Shown here: piece by piece, positions 24,001-26,823 of the stretch
How positions within the stretch are numbered: position 1 is the first letter of the stretch
How the letters are laid out: each line of letters opens with the position of its first letter
Source of the DNA: Planctomycetota bacterium
GTDB lineage: Bacteria; Planctomycetota; Planctomycetia; Pirellulales; Pirellulaceae
Assembly (NCBI GenBank): GCA_014381825.1
Contig: JACNKX010000149.1
Location: 124,001-188,000 of the forward strand
Length of the DNA stretch: 64,000 nucleotides
Direction of reading: 5' to 3'
The notes under the pieces: model-generated
Database searches by the model: none
The model's input: the letters and a program-made list of their open reading frames with translations, nothing else
Told to the model about the DNA's origin: nothing
Made by a program: the position numbers and the translations under genes

Positions 24001-26463
24001 CCGATAATTGCGAATATTTTTGCGAACGATGTCGATCCTGACGACGCGGTCCTTGTGCTGAAGTCGTTCGACACCACCAGCCAGTTTGGCGCAACGGTGT
24101 CCATCAGCGCAGATGGTGAAGTGACTTATGATCCGCGGTTTGCTCCAACACTCCAAGCTTTATCGCAAGACCAGACGAAGACTGATACGTTCACGTATGA
24201 AGTCGTCGATGGACTCGGATTGACCGATACGGCAACCGTTACGGTCACGGTTACTGGGCGTAATGACGCACCCGTTACCGTCGACGATGGCACTGCGACG
24301 AACGAGGTTACAGCCATCTTCGTCGACTCGGCAAATGGCTTGTTGGTGAACGATACGGATGCAGAAGACGCCACTTTAAGCGTGGCCACCGTGAATGGCT
24401 TGGCGTCAAACGTCGGGTCCGCGTTCATTCTGCCGTCGGGAGCCACGTTGCTTGTCACCACTGGCGGAGCTGTCAGTTACGATCCGTCAACTTCGGCGAG
24501 TTTGAATCAATTACCAGTCGGTGCGAGCTTTATAGACACGTTTGCCTACGAAGCATTTGATGGGACATCGACTTCCGCGACACCGGGTACGATGGCAATT
24601 ACGAACACCGGTGTTAACGATCGCCCCACGGCCGCAGCGGATTCGTTCGCGACGAGCGAAGACGCACAGCTCTCGATCGCAGCGGCGGGGATTTTGTTAA
24701 ACGATTCCGATGTTGATGGCGACAGCCTCAGTGTAACGGCGTTCAATGGAGCCAGTTCGCGTGGTGCCGCAGTTGTCGTCAGTACGAACGGCTCGTTCAG
24801 TTACGATCCGCGTGGCATTTCTCAGCTGCAAGCATTGGCGAGCGGTCAGTCGTTAGACGACACGTTTATCTATACGATCTCCGACGGAAACGGGGGTACT
24901 TCTACATCGACCGTAACCGTCACGGTAAACGGGACGAATGATGTTCCTGTCGCCCGTGGCGACTCCTATCGCGTTGACGAAGACTCGACACTGGTCGTGT
25001 CAGGTGCGGGTGTCCTTGGTAACGACTCGGATGCGGACGTTAGCGACAATATCACCGTCGGTACGTTCGACGTGACGAGCGCGCTAGGTGCTCCGGTCAG
25101 TTTGAACGCCGACGGGACGTTCAGTTACGATCCGACGACTGTTGCGGCCCTGCAGCAGTTGGCCCCAGGGCAAAGCGTGACGGACACATTTACCTATCGC
25201 GTGAGCGATGGTACGACGCTATCGAATACAACCATCGTGACGATCACGGTTGATGGACTAAACGATGCACCAACGGTTGCCAACGATACCTATAGTGTCG
25301 ACGAAGACCAGCAGTTGATTGTCTCGGCCGCGAATGGTGTGCTGGCGAACGATTCTGACTTGGAAAGCAGCCCCTTGTCCGCTAGTTTGGAGACAAGCCC
25401 GACGAATGGTCGCGTTGTTCTGAACTCGAGCGGTTTCTTCACGTACACGCCGGACGAAAACTTTAACGGCAACGATTCCTTTACCTATTCAGCCGGCGAT
25501 GGTTCCGAGCGCAGCACCGCGACGGTGACCATCAACGTGCGAGGCATCAACGACGACCCAACTGCGACCGGGGACGCATATACCGTCAACGAGGGTAGCT
25601 CGCTAAGCGTTTCCGCTGCGGCTGGGGTATTGGCAAATGATGAAGATGTTGATCAAGAGGCTCTCCGAGCGGTTCTCGTTGGCGGAACTGGCCCCTCCAA
25701 CGGCTCGCTGTCGCTAAGTACAGACGGATCGTTTACCTACACTCCAAATTCAGCGTTCTTTGGGGCGGACAGCTTCCAATATTTTGCACAGGACGGAGTG
25801 GGCGAACAATCTAGCCCAGTAACAGTAGACATCACCGTCGCGAACACACGCCCGCGGCGAAATCCAGTGAACCCACTCGATGTCAATGGCGACGGATTGG
25901 TATCGGCGATCGACGCATTGCTGATCATCAACGAGATCAATAAGAACGGGCCGCACGAAATTCCAAGTACGATCGCTGCGATTGCACCGTTCTGGGATGC
26001 GAACGGAGATGGCTTTGTGTCTCCGCTAGACGTTTTGCGCGTCGTAAATGCTCTGAACAGTGGGGCTTTTGGTGAAGGCGAAGGCACGCTGCCGTCGTCA
26101 GACGCCCCGTTGACGAGCGAGCCGTTGACGAGCGAGCAAGGTCTCTTCGCGAGTCAATACAGCGATGGCATTACTATTCTTCCGTATGTAGAACAGTCGT
26201 TTTGGAGCCGCCAGCGCAGTGAAGCTCGACTCCCGTTAGCAGAATCGCACGCGAGCCATCAGGCGATCGATCACTTCACTTCCCCAGTCGATGCTGCTTT
26301 CGCGTCCGAAAGCGATTCTCACTCGGAGCGATCGCCTTACGAGCCGACCGTCGCAGATTTCGAGATTGGGACGTTGGTAGATCAATTGGCGAGTGATCAG
26401 CATGAGGACGACTCGAAAGACGTGTTCGAGGCTGCTCTCAACGATTTGTTCCGCTCTGAATAG
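1..26463 (+). CDS. Giant modular secreted surface protein (giant 1), 5' end outside window
   Basis: The frame is open from base 1, so the N-terminus is missing; 8820 residues are visible. Order seen: beta-helix segment (1-710); array of about 100-residue repeats (724-2630); more beta-helix (2690-3570, 4105-4350); discoidin-like insert (3571-4104); pre-peptidase-like domains (4380-5400); a secreted scaffold region (5400-7620); Calx-beta domains mixed with pre-peptidase, Asp-box propeller and amidotransferase-like domains (7980-13850); beta-helix with a VWA-like insert (13860-15300); about 25 cadherin/VCBS-like repeats (15700-25850); a dockerin-like pair (25861-26070); and an acidic tail. It is a paralogue of the next gene: its first codons align with about residue 1600 of that protein, so about 1600 residues are probably missing. 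Probable role: exported adhesion or matrix protein stabilised by calcium. No catalytic site is visible in the part present. Function is inferred from domain types only. Confidence 0.93.
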   Translation, partial: GDALPYLVGFDDVGTPLEDGAMFDVPRGATVMIDEGVLFKLQDTIIDVGSSTGTIDRRGAALQVLGVPDSPVFFRSFHNDGIGGDSDAVGPAPVPGDWGGIVLRDDSDFEQEGIFLNWVNYADLNNGGGKVIVGSVEEVFTPIHIETARPTISFNRVSNSADAAISANPNSFEDSLNRIGPDIHGNTLINNSVNGLFVRIQTNAGAPVEKLQVSARFDDDDIVHVITENLQISGAPGGVSVSDEIQEISIVGNPTSGDTFTLTFGGQTTRPIEFNANANQNSNETQRLQIPGSPVSGSFSLAQQNEVQTLSLEGVPIQGVFRLNFEAPNGRVGLSSPIRFNASDNEVLLALNDMSNINPGDVIVTGGPFPNTMRIEFAGQYAGLSVHAMTVAETTLNDGTTVLTPDITDNEIQVLSLSGMPTFGEFRLQFTAPDGTVGTSSTLSVDANAAQVQAALEGMLSINSGDVIVRGGPLPGAMTVEFAGGLAGANVSAIAPDTTPLSINVVEANPNEVQTIAVVGSPLSGTFQLTFQAPDTSISTSATIPFNATAAQVQTALEGMANIGTGNVVVTGGPLSSGSIDVEFVGALALTNVNAMTVTSATLTVNVTEADPANERQTVSVANNPGFGFFQLRFQAPDNSISTSAPLHFDATNIEIQAALDGMSNVGSGNAIVTGGPLSSSNITVEFTGVFAGLDVSALIPVVVQVAVNVSQLDPYVPRDVSLQSNPLGFTATTAEVRAALEAMLNIEPGDVEVTGSQLPLPLDIEFKGRFAGLDINPLGVVNSSVMDASGSLSPTIADNHNPVIFSIRSRLEELLNINTPERGEITNEHIAADVVVTGGPLPASAIRVEFVGQHTGDNVPLLHLDSAAPSVTDDDATSSKTLSSGAVVTTAVVSSSAIDKRQAARLKVDPGLVLKLDGARIEAERGEAQFIAEGSAERPIIFTSRLDDGYGASGTFDLTSDGTTEGTAGDWGGLVFNAGASASIDHALITFAGGRIPIEGDFDQFNTIEIHQADFRMTNSVLENNASGLASSSRNGRGTNAEAVVFVRGAQPIIVDNIFRDNLVHDNTLTPSHVPIGTHLISINANSLTSEIQGDYGRTTGELDLVMDLASNAPAFTNNHGPLVRRNLVENNGVNGMEIRGEELTTESVWDDSDIVHVLRDEIVVMNHHTFSGLRLQSNPGESLVVKFGGSTQSLSPSTHNGVTFPSGDVSFVDRVVSYEPNFGGGPSPTDPRSTNPAEALGPPNFNGSQSTGSVGLGNGGRVTLQFTDNLLTGSGDSQPDLHIFEAGVQLENTFVEISRDGNVFFPVGLISGGVSNVDIDAFGFTQADSFSFVRLRDDPSQGQTTGSFVGADIDAVGAIFSTPKPIGITATGIPLDIDDRIGGTVQVLGQPDFPVILTSLLDDDQGASFTVDGLPHTDTNNDGNATTPSAGDWRGILLEEYSNDRNVVVVNELEGPFTNGSDLNLSPTKAQFLGELAADEKSGDENRALGFTVNGFIAVDDPSDVDVFSFKAPIGTEVWLDIDRTNNSLDAVVELIAFNQSLFARSIDNETLVKTPTVIAQTMFRDDRLGGDSYSTNPDDPGMRLVLPGSGTGIGTYFVRVRSNTDAAQINDVNAGLTRGEYQLQVRLRQQDEKGGSNVRFANILYPETGIHAVGLPAHSPLLGEATEADDVTNNTFGGAQNLGNLLATDRNTISVAGNLSSATDVDWYQVELTYQEIQAIAGVNDAPRAFAAMFDIDYADQLSRADSVMSIYDEAGRLIFVSRDSNVLDDQPLEGQATDFDDLSRGSLGTLDPFLGPVHLPAEVPSAREVYSVAISSNFRLPNPLDQTFNAATNSPLVRLEPIPSVQRVVEDHIGFGGTTGLGTQIGYTTGDVLVGTQLEGQREILPDTPALLNLSFDPSRETIPLETNVIPWGLTDVQLFLSTGGSVVSVDPFDGDRWYTLQSGLGQVRDIDMRTDGRLFVYRNSTAGNDNSTGVIDEIDVGSGDTLNYADQTDEGPSVEALAFRAVNATNYDWFGSATLGGQSFLVGDVDVATNRANGYIALGSTPITGPGGLTTGLAFFSDGSGTMYGVSDTGDFFTLNTGSGFANVLTNFGVSFAGLALGPQNVQNGLYNQLFFAVTDFGQLHVIDPLNPTNNYRPDFFVFDTDSDGVADSYTVDTGVGSTGLAFSRLDFNLWHPTSLRGGDLGHGINTPFDDSRNGESGAFSYYFGLEESTNATYVRYSGQGGQVGVLSGTHQNHLTRGANQIGNNFNLPGGAHGTLQTDPFSLQGYDRTDKPTLYFDYFLDTEARNSQVDMQDSARVFISRDDGVSWEQLATNNSTLTSIAIPTNPNTELPTYVTTSRDAYPAAPNQGTQELFDIDEPNAPDVWRQARVDLADFAGESNLKFRFDFSTAGVITDDNSMPGDFTNRFGFLDSERARNNNHEGFYIDDIIVGFAERGELVTDDQNGGGAPYSQFGASQRNDQNFFTVPQNPVFGAPTQSLVGEYQLEIRRGTEFIGNDVIKFDFNDATNPVGIGQPLSPIESTLAPGSQTGVGREVKILTTFDTNERFADEFTLVMPEGNVLVDGDLFSISDGVTVTTFEFDSGGGLLGSNTVGIQFLASDDAQLIAQRVTDRVNSVLNLKVTASWTPTSDLIQLTGAADVVPLSAASDLSVSIFANEILEFDGSNLGVSSATVSREGSTAGDLVVSLFSSDSSIATVPATVTILDGSASANFPITSVNDDIAYGVRTVVVSAVSLGFRSETDTLDVIDDDVAQLNITFAVTDQEPNDSLAAAQSIENAHWTQTFDPDLGDATQNTSVSIPHATITGSGDGTLDYYSFFAFGGERGIFDIDDANFDSELFLFNSSTTQLFANDNALLTAGAAGSSLATDSFLDIVFPSDDTYTVAVGRATGAAPALGDIYTLHASVSGHALSTVGTVAEDAGFGAAAARITRNTPADLDLSVTVLSRDESELLVGGAPGSGEIDEAEPNNAFSAPQDLEAADWTLSANVNIGDVATDTSTTFPHVTVLGTGNDTFDYYTFSADGNARGIFDIDNSTFDSELFLFDSSGNLVGENDNALSANNGQGGSTSVSDAFLEVTFPADDTYTLAVGAFNSIAGTATVVGATPPSGSTYELQISVEDHELNLPTAERSLLIPTGSFSATMPLKSIEDFLADGDQTVPVTAFASGFLSVSSEMVVQDSGVLDSLTLTAIATTIAEDAGPAATTATVSRLSVGTQDLTVSLISHDESELAVPTTVTIPAGQMTSAAFPIDAVDDLLIDGSQLVTVTAFASGFPRSDVTITVNDDAVDTILPGVILWTAEGPGPATNGQIENVRRAPGGPVVNDVVGALQTVIAHPTDSDILYAGGTNSGVWRTLNATAPLPDWESLTSQQSANSIGALEFDLADPTSQTIVAAIGHSSSFGRQGSALTGLMLTTDGGGTWTETSDPLLVGRNFSGVRKNGNLILATANNFGGGVGGGVYRSLDSGTTWSFVSGTGGLASGASFDIVHDPTTANRYYVSVQSSGIFRTDDGGTTWTNISSGDAALNGALTNAGNNNAEMAVGSNGRLYVLGVINGQAAYIGYTDSAGVTWTAMDLPLTPDAGGGADEGLNPRVKPGGQGAIHSSIVVDPSDQNIVYVGGDRQDTPFPNFIGAVAFSARMFRGDTRLAPNGASPSSQWAHLTHRNDIAAIPTGGTAISSSPHADSREMAFDAAGNLIETDDGGIYRRTSPQDNTGDWFSIMGNLQGTEMHDVAYDPISNIIISGNQDTGTTQQVVTGSFEWDSVSQADGGDVAVSVDPFNPTQSVRYSSFQNLGEFRRRVYDAGNNLISQTFPALTGMGADVQFVTPMEINAVDPRRLIIGGSANVYESSDQGDSVTSISANGVNAFFGDPIAYGGQRLGVPNPDVLYVGSNFNVLIRTTAGGALNASATYPGGFARDIVLDPDDWQTAFVIDDSDVFMTTNAGGSWTSITGNLPGFDTELHSIVYFNHPTNPTLFVGGQTGVSQMSLGALGTWTEYGAGLPTVPVWDLDISSSQGFLVAGTLGRGAWSVTASPTSSGSKLVVDIAADSFAEDAGASVTTATITRLQADGVPLSIGDQTFTISSSDDTELLLTDPVSGATGSAITVTIPDGFSSVTIEVDAVDDQATDGPQTVIVAASAQGFDSVTDAVDVLDSADDIAPEITITVLAPDIISENPTGVLPTTILLTRTDTFGDKDVFLSVSDPTEVILFETTVTIPDGQKSVTVALRGLDDFFADGTQTAIIRASQRPPIESGPIVLDGGNRDDFGHGDFNPTTGQNEDGWKFIEQAVEFLYTNSRNTSVDEVLVVGTTAGTRAGDAVTSALSVLGLPAPFFVSGAAIATVDFTQYRMFYVPSDLNTSGGITDADIALLATRVDDIRDYINLTGGGVFALTEAFAASPYSWLAIPDPFTISTLFTGPSFGIGSLLQTPLLAAAGFNITDAELSAGTPVHNHFTGPAGFNGLEVWMTNTVGEIITLGLPPGSAGIGNVAERNYDLIIDVIDVLDDESPVTMLVQLDDVQVFEDAGADASSGTVTLSAPLDHDVTVFLNSSNTSEATVPASIVIPAGLTSARFSLDTIDEFVSDGTNPVTITAFAVGIRSASDSLDVIAVDNIDKYNRLGDSNLQRQQGQLRIEGNTIRFPSVSGIDVDPGATDNGTQTHPGPLRNFPTLSTDQLAPGVFIVNNIVADMSVDANGIRVAGQLPGTGTTSSSFARIVNNTISGGTPAVVGASSDADVIFLQDTTISMRQIITEVVARLLTMDTALLNAGVAALYGAVQMPESNGGEPIQIQDLTDFATFSAPNAPYPDLVNQIGGAREAGSEAVLEALNLFDPASAQTTFTHSANARTVVVLITTEDDDSQASQTAALAALQTPPAGQADNPIFFCICDPTFGTTVQDYTPFTTASGGQFLDINVFQNNPDVFFDTFVQSLIGAIGSGPAASGIKVEGNASATILNNIISNTQTAIESTSNAEVVIGSNFFQGNANNGPTGTSAIIDPTDPATGDPLQLFVAPRRGNYYLAPGTPAIDSSLNSIPDRPGFVSVKQPLGLPESPIVAPEIDAFGQKRRDDPSQPSASGLGTDIFKDRGAVERADFDGGFARLDIPRDNDSDNIDRDPRDTIVWLADPEFPDRFVVELVDEGVGIDDELVTSLQFQLYQDGVLLNDGEDYFFTYNSNSNRAIFTALTTFELEHDYTILVDRSPVIGIRDLAGNLLLANQPGGTIRFDIVLTDEANDAPRNVIPGPQTISEGGMIAFSNGGATLSYDIAGESLLFTEKLGITEAIVIDLIIPGPDAALDVSVTGIGTKQATIQITLATGASGVPISTTDEIVEAIHRNADANSLVLVTASGTEVFVPTPTQAGPLEIGGLFDFAAGAETITFDKDISVLDRVQVELLDPGAVNQALALSVLGAGSGLATIQISLATDANGDPRSTINDIIAAIQNLPAAAGLVTASTTDSGAGIVAPAVGPRSTTNVNPIRVGDSDAFLDRNPTPGVLFTTEDGILTVTVEAANLPGAAGTLTLAGTTGLALVGDGTSVIQMTGTIAQINAALNGLLYVPPIDQNTDVSTTTITITADDGGRFGVPPSGMLNLTDIDVLEIIIVPVNDPPSIASGPPQTGIEGVSTSVTVAISPIVVTDIEATEIGVGNWTVSLSIPTGLGSLNVNETLASIVDESDPENIIIHGSIAELNAILGTVEYTVPDEFFNTDLNGGVVTITAMVNDNGNNGGGSLTDSTSLDVTITATQDAPIIDLSAGRISFGSIFEDSEDGAGVVITDPTGIAVADFLASAAAQPNPKVFDPDGPGPLGLAVVNVDSVNGVWEYSTQSGGVGTWNTFTVSATSATLLGTDPVNRIRFTPSANFNGEAEIVFRAWDQNDITTNADGSTGVDPNPVGGANAYSSNEGTATLTIASVNDRPDFQLNDVDLTTTPAIDITINEDVGAQSFAGFASSMTAGPAGAPNEGVLQQFNLSVNASPGFVFAASGQPQIDVSTGDLAFAVEDDSSGTAVVAVTLMDDGGTADGGLDTSLPRTFTINVTAANDKPVITVPTAVLVMNESTNTSLATLPITGANAIVVDDADADETPGNVASTRMTVMLTVGSGDGTDGTVNVTPDLLNGVVAGDILVSGSGAIVTLTGSLAELAVTLPSVVYTVPTDYFNLANNPGDVLLMVDMTDSGHDGRFSPALMADQQTVTISVNPTNDVPVISMPTAPTGTEGVTPTYSFASTPITVSDIDETHGETLANAQWSMTVSIPLDTGTLIVDTAAVVNFVPSGNIIGSGTRAISLLGSITELNNTLGTLRYQALDADFNEVTHGGAVVLMATIDDHGNTPTPALSSFETLDIFVATVNDEPTFSKGSNQAILEDAGQVDVLNWATAIMPGPNGALDEAGQLLTFEVARDVSDTGVLQFASSLPSVDVAGNLSYEVADDSNGVAILNVRLVDDGGTDRMGDDTSPWQTFTITVTPVNDAPSFTLPNVEHTIGENTADNATSTSLTSVAGFAANILEGPTNEATQNLTFVVTQDMAPSGQTLAFVTAPSIDGVTGELTFETVDDTNGIAVFSIILQDDAGTAFNGEDTSLPPIQTFTITVTAENDAPVIGNSVADRTVNEDAADTIIELFQDVFDDVDIANDGDSLTFGFTIDSDPSSLFGQQLFDAGTPIEYGGGNATLTGSQLVLNYGANRHGIAQITVSATDTGNDKMPGTDDETVTDTFLVTVSPDNDSPVIISALPDITVVEGDADGDPPFSRDLTTVFGDVDIATDNPADVLAFSLVDGGNLVTTITNTLFEATVAAGSEQLSVSFFSDQNGSANLVIRASDGDASVDETIVVTATAVNDPPIPNIGPDPDDLNTDEDTAIAVAEALLLSNDAPGPMNELGQTLTLVSVDDSNSSGSVARNTGGLITYTPSLNFNGVDTFVYTVRDNGKTFNTTSGQLEDDFRMVDVTVTVNVAGVNDAPTLSPNGTRTLTGTNEDNNANPPSTVVRDILNGTDNDVDGTESGIAIISATATDLANWQFSINNGVDFASFSTLSALAEDAALLLRPDDLLRYVPDQKNGETPTLEYRAWDQTGATAGQHGMQADTTNNGGETPFSDQTDVATITIQAVNDAPQLEAFPSGTPVLLTGTNEDANSAGAQVGVFMGTTTDVDNGALRGIAITNLDGSGWEFSLDGGTNYQKVSDVIAPTSISANAALLLRASDFLRYVPDRENGETVTLTYRAWDQTSAAAAGDIANVAVIGQGGTTPFSEDNTPNPGDGINTVSLIVTSVNDAPVLDISGTTTLPTQTEDQVSLLDNPGTSVAAILATGAGGDPIEDVDAMSVDGIAIIGKTGLNTDGWQYSLDGGTTYTSVGVVTSNSARLLPATAWLRYEPNMLNGESASISYRAWDSSTGVVGGLGSTLINGGTTSFSTTVEIATIAIAPVNDSPVANDDSYTVNEDVQLTVSGRGVIQNDTDVDLPEQSLSVTEVNATALSGIPLATSLNASVLVNSNGSFTYDPTTSTELQKLPAGQSRQDSFTYKIRDDGTGPNNDSNEANVTLTISGVNDRPVSEDVNIAAVEDGSPISGDFDSNDVDTGETATLIYTILTQPSEGTVVSSNAAGNSQFTFDPGSDFQNLDAGDTRQVVFTYRARDVQNIDSNIATVTVIVTGVNDSPVATDVDVTTSEDGPVVGDLFAVTDVDDDSLTYVIVDDPVKGTASRSGTGGFSYNPGLEFQSLDRGDTELVTFTYMATDDSSAMSAEATVSIIIAGVNDAPQAIDDTNQTTEDTLLAVASSDTTALLRNDLDVDADDTRTVTRADAVSALGATVSVDAAGGYTYDPTTSATLQSRTQSSPPIIDTFTYAVADSVGVTDTATVSITVSGVNDAPVAGTDFAVTSENSVLDVPARGVLTNDTDPDEGETAGLLTMPGNVTSTLGANVTIHPGAPGSDGGEGDYTYDPRNAPQIQALKQGEITTDTFAYTVRDVNASTSVGIVSITLVGANDAPIANDDTAATNEDYSPIANGAVPIIANIFANDVDPDDAVLVLKSFDTTSQFGATVSISADGEVTYDPRFAPTLQALSQDQTKTDTFTYEVVDGLGLTDTATVTVTVTGRNDAPVTVDDGTATNEVTAIFVDSANGLLVNDTDAEDATLSVATVNGLASNVGSAFILPSGATLLVTTGGAVSYDPSTSASLNQLPVGASFIDTFAYEAFDGTSTSATPGTMAITNTGVNDRPTAAADSFATSEDAQLSIAAAGILLNDSDVDGDSLSVTAFNGASSRGAAVVVSTNGSFSYDPRGISQLQALASGQSLDDTFIYTISDGNGGTSTSTVTVTVNGTNDVPVARGDSYRVDEDSTLVVSGAGVLGNDSDADVSDNITVGTFDVTSALGAPVSLNADGTFSYDPTTVAALQQLAPGQSVTDTFTYRVSDGTTLSNTTIVTITVDGLNDAPTVANDTYSVDEDQQLIVSAANGVLANDSDLESSPLSASLETSPTNGRVVLNSSGFFTYTPDENFNGNDSFTYSAGDGSERSTATVTINVRGINDDPTATGDAYTVNEGSSLSVSAAAGVLANDEDVDQEALRAVLVGGTGPSNGSLSLSTDGSFTYTPNSAFFGADSFQYFAQDGVGEQSSPVTVDITVANTRPRRNPVNPLDVNGDGLVSAIDALLIINEINKNGPHEIPSTIAAIAPFWDANGDGFVSPLDVLRVVNALNSGAFGEGEGTLPSSDAPLTSEPLTSEQGLFASQYSDGITILPYVEQSFWSRQRSEARLPLAESHASHQAIDHFTSPVDAAFASESDSHSERSPYEPTVADFEIGTLVDQLASDQHEDDSKDVFEAALNDLFRSE
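724..2630 (+). repeat. Array of about 100-residue EVQT-type beta repeats in giant 1
   Basis: Each unit starts with a strand like NEVQTLSLEG, continues with G-F-L-F strands and an AAQVQAALEGM-type helix, and ends in GDVIVTGGP and a VEFAG strand. Unit starts lie near 912, 1231, 1534, 1843 and 2149. Two N-terminal halves (near 724 and 840) open the array without their own second half, and two C-terminal halves (near 2180 and 2410) close it. This looks like nesting at the ends. The repeat type is familiar from large planctomycete and other bacterial surface proteins, but I know no named function. Giant 2 has one similar unit near 29290-29520. Confidence 0.85.
3571..4104 (+). other. Discoidin-like surface domain inserted in giant 1 beta-helix
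   Basis: About 178 residues with ALGPPNF, a VTLQF strand, DLHIFEAG and a late FVRLRDD segment, the pattern of a discoidin/lectin-like beta-sandwich found in many bacterial surface proteins. Giant 2 runs straight from LVVKLSG to GRPLDIDDRIGG at the matching place (34220-34270), so the domain is an insertion in giant 1 or a loss from giant 2. Fold assignment is by pattern only. Confidence 0.55.
8308..9390 (+). repeat. Duplicated pre-peptidase-like domain embedded in one Calx-beta domain
   Basis: Two homologous modules of about 150 residues, 8308-8751 and about 8905-9390, each begin with an EPN(D/N) motif, carry GIFDID and FDSELFLF in the middle and end in a TYTVAVG/TYTLAVG strand. They resemble the bacterial pre-peptidase C-terminal (PPC) family. 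The sequence between and after them, 8756-8900 and 9391-9560, is a Calx-beta domain in pieces: EDAG near the start, SRDESEL in the middle, ADGDQTVPVTAFASGF at the end. The intact neighbour at 9580-9870 shows the same motifs without interruption. Confidence 0.75.
9898..12111 (+). other. Asp-box (BNR/sortilin-like) beta-propeller in giant 1
   Basis: About 740 residues with at least six Asp-box-like motifs (S/T-x-D-x-G-x-x-W): TTDGGGTW (10261-10284), SLDSGTTW (about 10405), RTDDGGTTW (about 10540), TDSAGVTW (about 10708), SSDQGDS (about 11562) and TTNAGGSW (about 11836). Spacing and the recurring ILYAGG/IVYVGG strands fit a large propeller like those in glycosidase-type and sortilin-type proteins. 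I see no sialidase arginine triad, so a binding role is more likely than catalysis. Giant 2 has no counterpart. Confidence 0.75.
12755..13486 (+). other. Class I amidotransferase-like alpha/beta domain nested in a Calx-beta domain
   Basis: About 245 residues beginning near DGGNRDDFGHGDF and containing DGWKFIEQAVEFL, VLVVGTTAG, RMFYVPSD and GGGVFALTEA. This matches an alpha/beta flavodoxin-like or glutamine-amidotransferase-like module seen in other secreted bacterial proteins. It interrupts a Calx-beta domain: the domain reaches FADGTQTAIIRAS just before it and resumes with YDLIIDVIDVLDDE just after (13490-13530). No catalytic Cys is visible, so it is probably not an active amidotransferase. 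Confidence 0.5.
14206..14826 (+). other. Von Willebrand factor A-like domain inserted in the beta-helix of giant 1
   Basis: About 205 residues with a first strand ending in DTTIS, which fits a slightly altered MIDAS metal-binding motif (D-x-T/S-x-S), then long amphipathic helices, a TVVVLITTEDDDS strand and a late FFCICDP strand. It lies between beta-helix rungs: RIVNNTI before and GIKVEGNASATILNN after. The matching region of giant 2 (about 44160-44250) continues through the same rungs without it. VWA domains usually bind proteins through a metal ion. The fold call is by motif and order of secondary structure. Confidence 0.65.
15700..25850 (+). repeat. About 25 cadherin/VCBS-like repeats in giant 1
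   Basis: Repeats of about 95-150 residues separated by (V/T/A)ND(A/P/R/S)P linkers. I count about 25 linkers. Early repeats are mixed types, including a pair of about 105-residue units at 15760-16420. From about 22260 the repeats are the VCBS form, with DDSYTVNED at the start, YDPTTS in the middle and DTFTYxVxDG at the end. The Asp-rich linkers suggest calcium-dependent stiffening of an extended stalk, as known for this superfamily. Confidence 0.88.
25861..26070 (+). other. Dockerin-type I-like EF-hand pair at the C-terminus of giant 1
   Basis: Two calcium-binding loops, DVNGDGLVSAID and DANGDGFVSPLD, each followed by a short helix (LLIINEINKNG and LRVVNALNSG). This is the type I dockerin pattern common at the end of planctomycete giant proteins. 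No cohesin domain is recognisable in the window, so the partner is unknown; it may act as a calcium-folded end cap rather than a cellulosome connector. Confidence 0.88.
26107..26136 (+). repeat. Perfect 15-bp tandem duplication in the tail of giant 1
   Basis: Two exact adjacent copies of ccgttgacgagcgag, encoding PLTSE twice. In-frame slippage product in the unstructured tail after the dockerin pair. Confidence 0.9.
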
Positions 26464-26479
26464 TGCCGTCACTGCAAGA

Positions 26480-26506
26480 GTTAGACGATCACTCGGCCTG
26501 TCTAAC
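26480..26506 (+). terminator. Possible weak terminator hairpin after giant 1
   Basis: GTTAGAC and GTCTAAC form a 7-bp stem around a 13-nt loop, 17 nt after the stop codon. No U-run follows, so intrinsic termination is doubtful. It could be a Rho-dependent end or a processing site. Confidence 0.3.
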
Positions 26507-26654
26507 ACCTTAAAAGCCTCCCCCGAGGGAGCGAGTGACGTGGCAGGCATTTGGAGAAATGCCTTAACAACTATAGAAGTTGCGACGGTCGTTTGAGCGT
26601 TGGGAACGGACCGACACAATTGAGAGGCCTATTTGGAGCCGTTTACCCATTTTC

Positions 26655-26682
26655 TTGCAATGGCTTTTGCCCCGACTATAAT
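26655..26682 (+). promoter_or_regulatory. Sigma70-type promoter for giant 2
   Basis: TTGCAA at 26655-26660 and a perfect TATAAT at 26677-26682 with a 16-bp spacer. Transcription would start near 26689, giving a leader of about 135 nt to the chosen start. This suggests giant 2 can be transcribed apart from giant 1. Confidence 0.65.
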
Positions 26683-26823
26683 CGACAGAATTGCCTAAAA
26701 GTAGAGTTCACAACAGCACTTAGGGCTACGGTCGGTCGAGACGCTCCCACTTCTGGGATCGTTATCGAAGATCGTACATAGGGAATGCGCACCCTGCGTA
26801 CCCTCCTAATTAAGGGTTTCTAT

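Larger units (their letters stand above)
26464..26823. other. Intergenic region between the two giant genes
   Basis: About 360 bp without a credible gene. It contains a 7-bp inverted repeat shortly after the giant 1 stop, a small GC-rich hairpin at 26518-26531, and a strong promoter-like pair at 26655-26682. Short frames here lack coding signs. Confidence 0.8.

Noticed and set aside
26785-26823. Start of giant 2 at ATG 26785
   Set aside because: It would add MRTLRTLLIKGFY before the typical basic N-terminus. ATG 26824 has AAGGG at good spacing and begins MAKRR. The choice is not certain.
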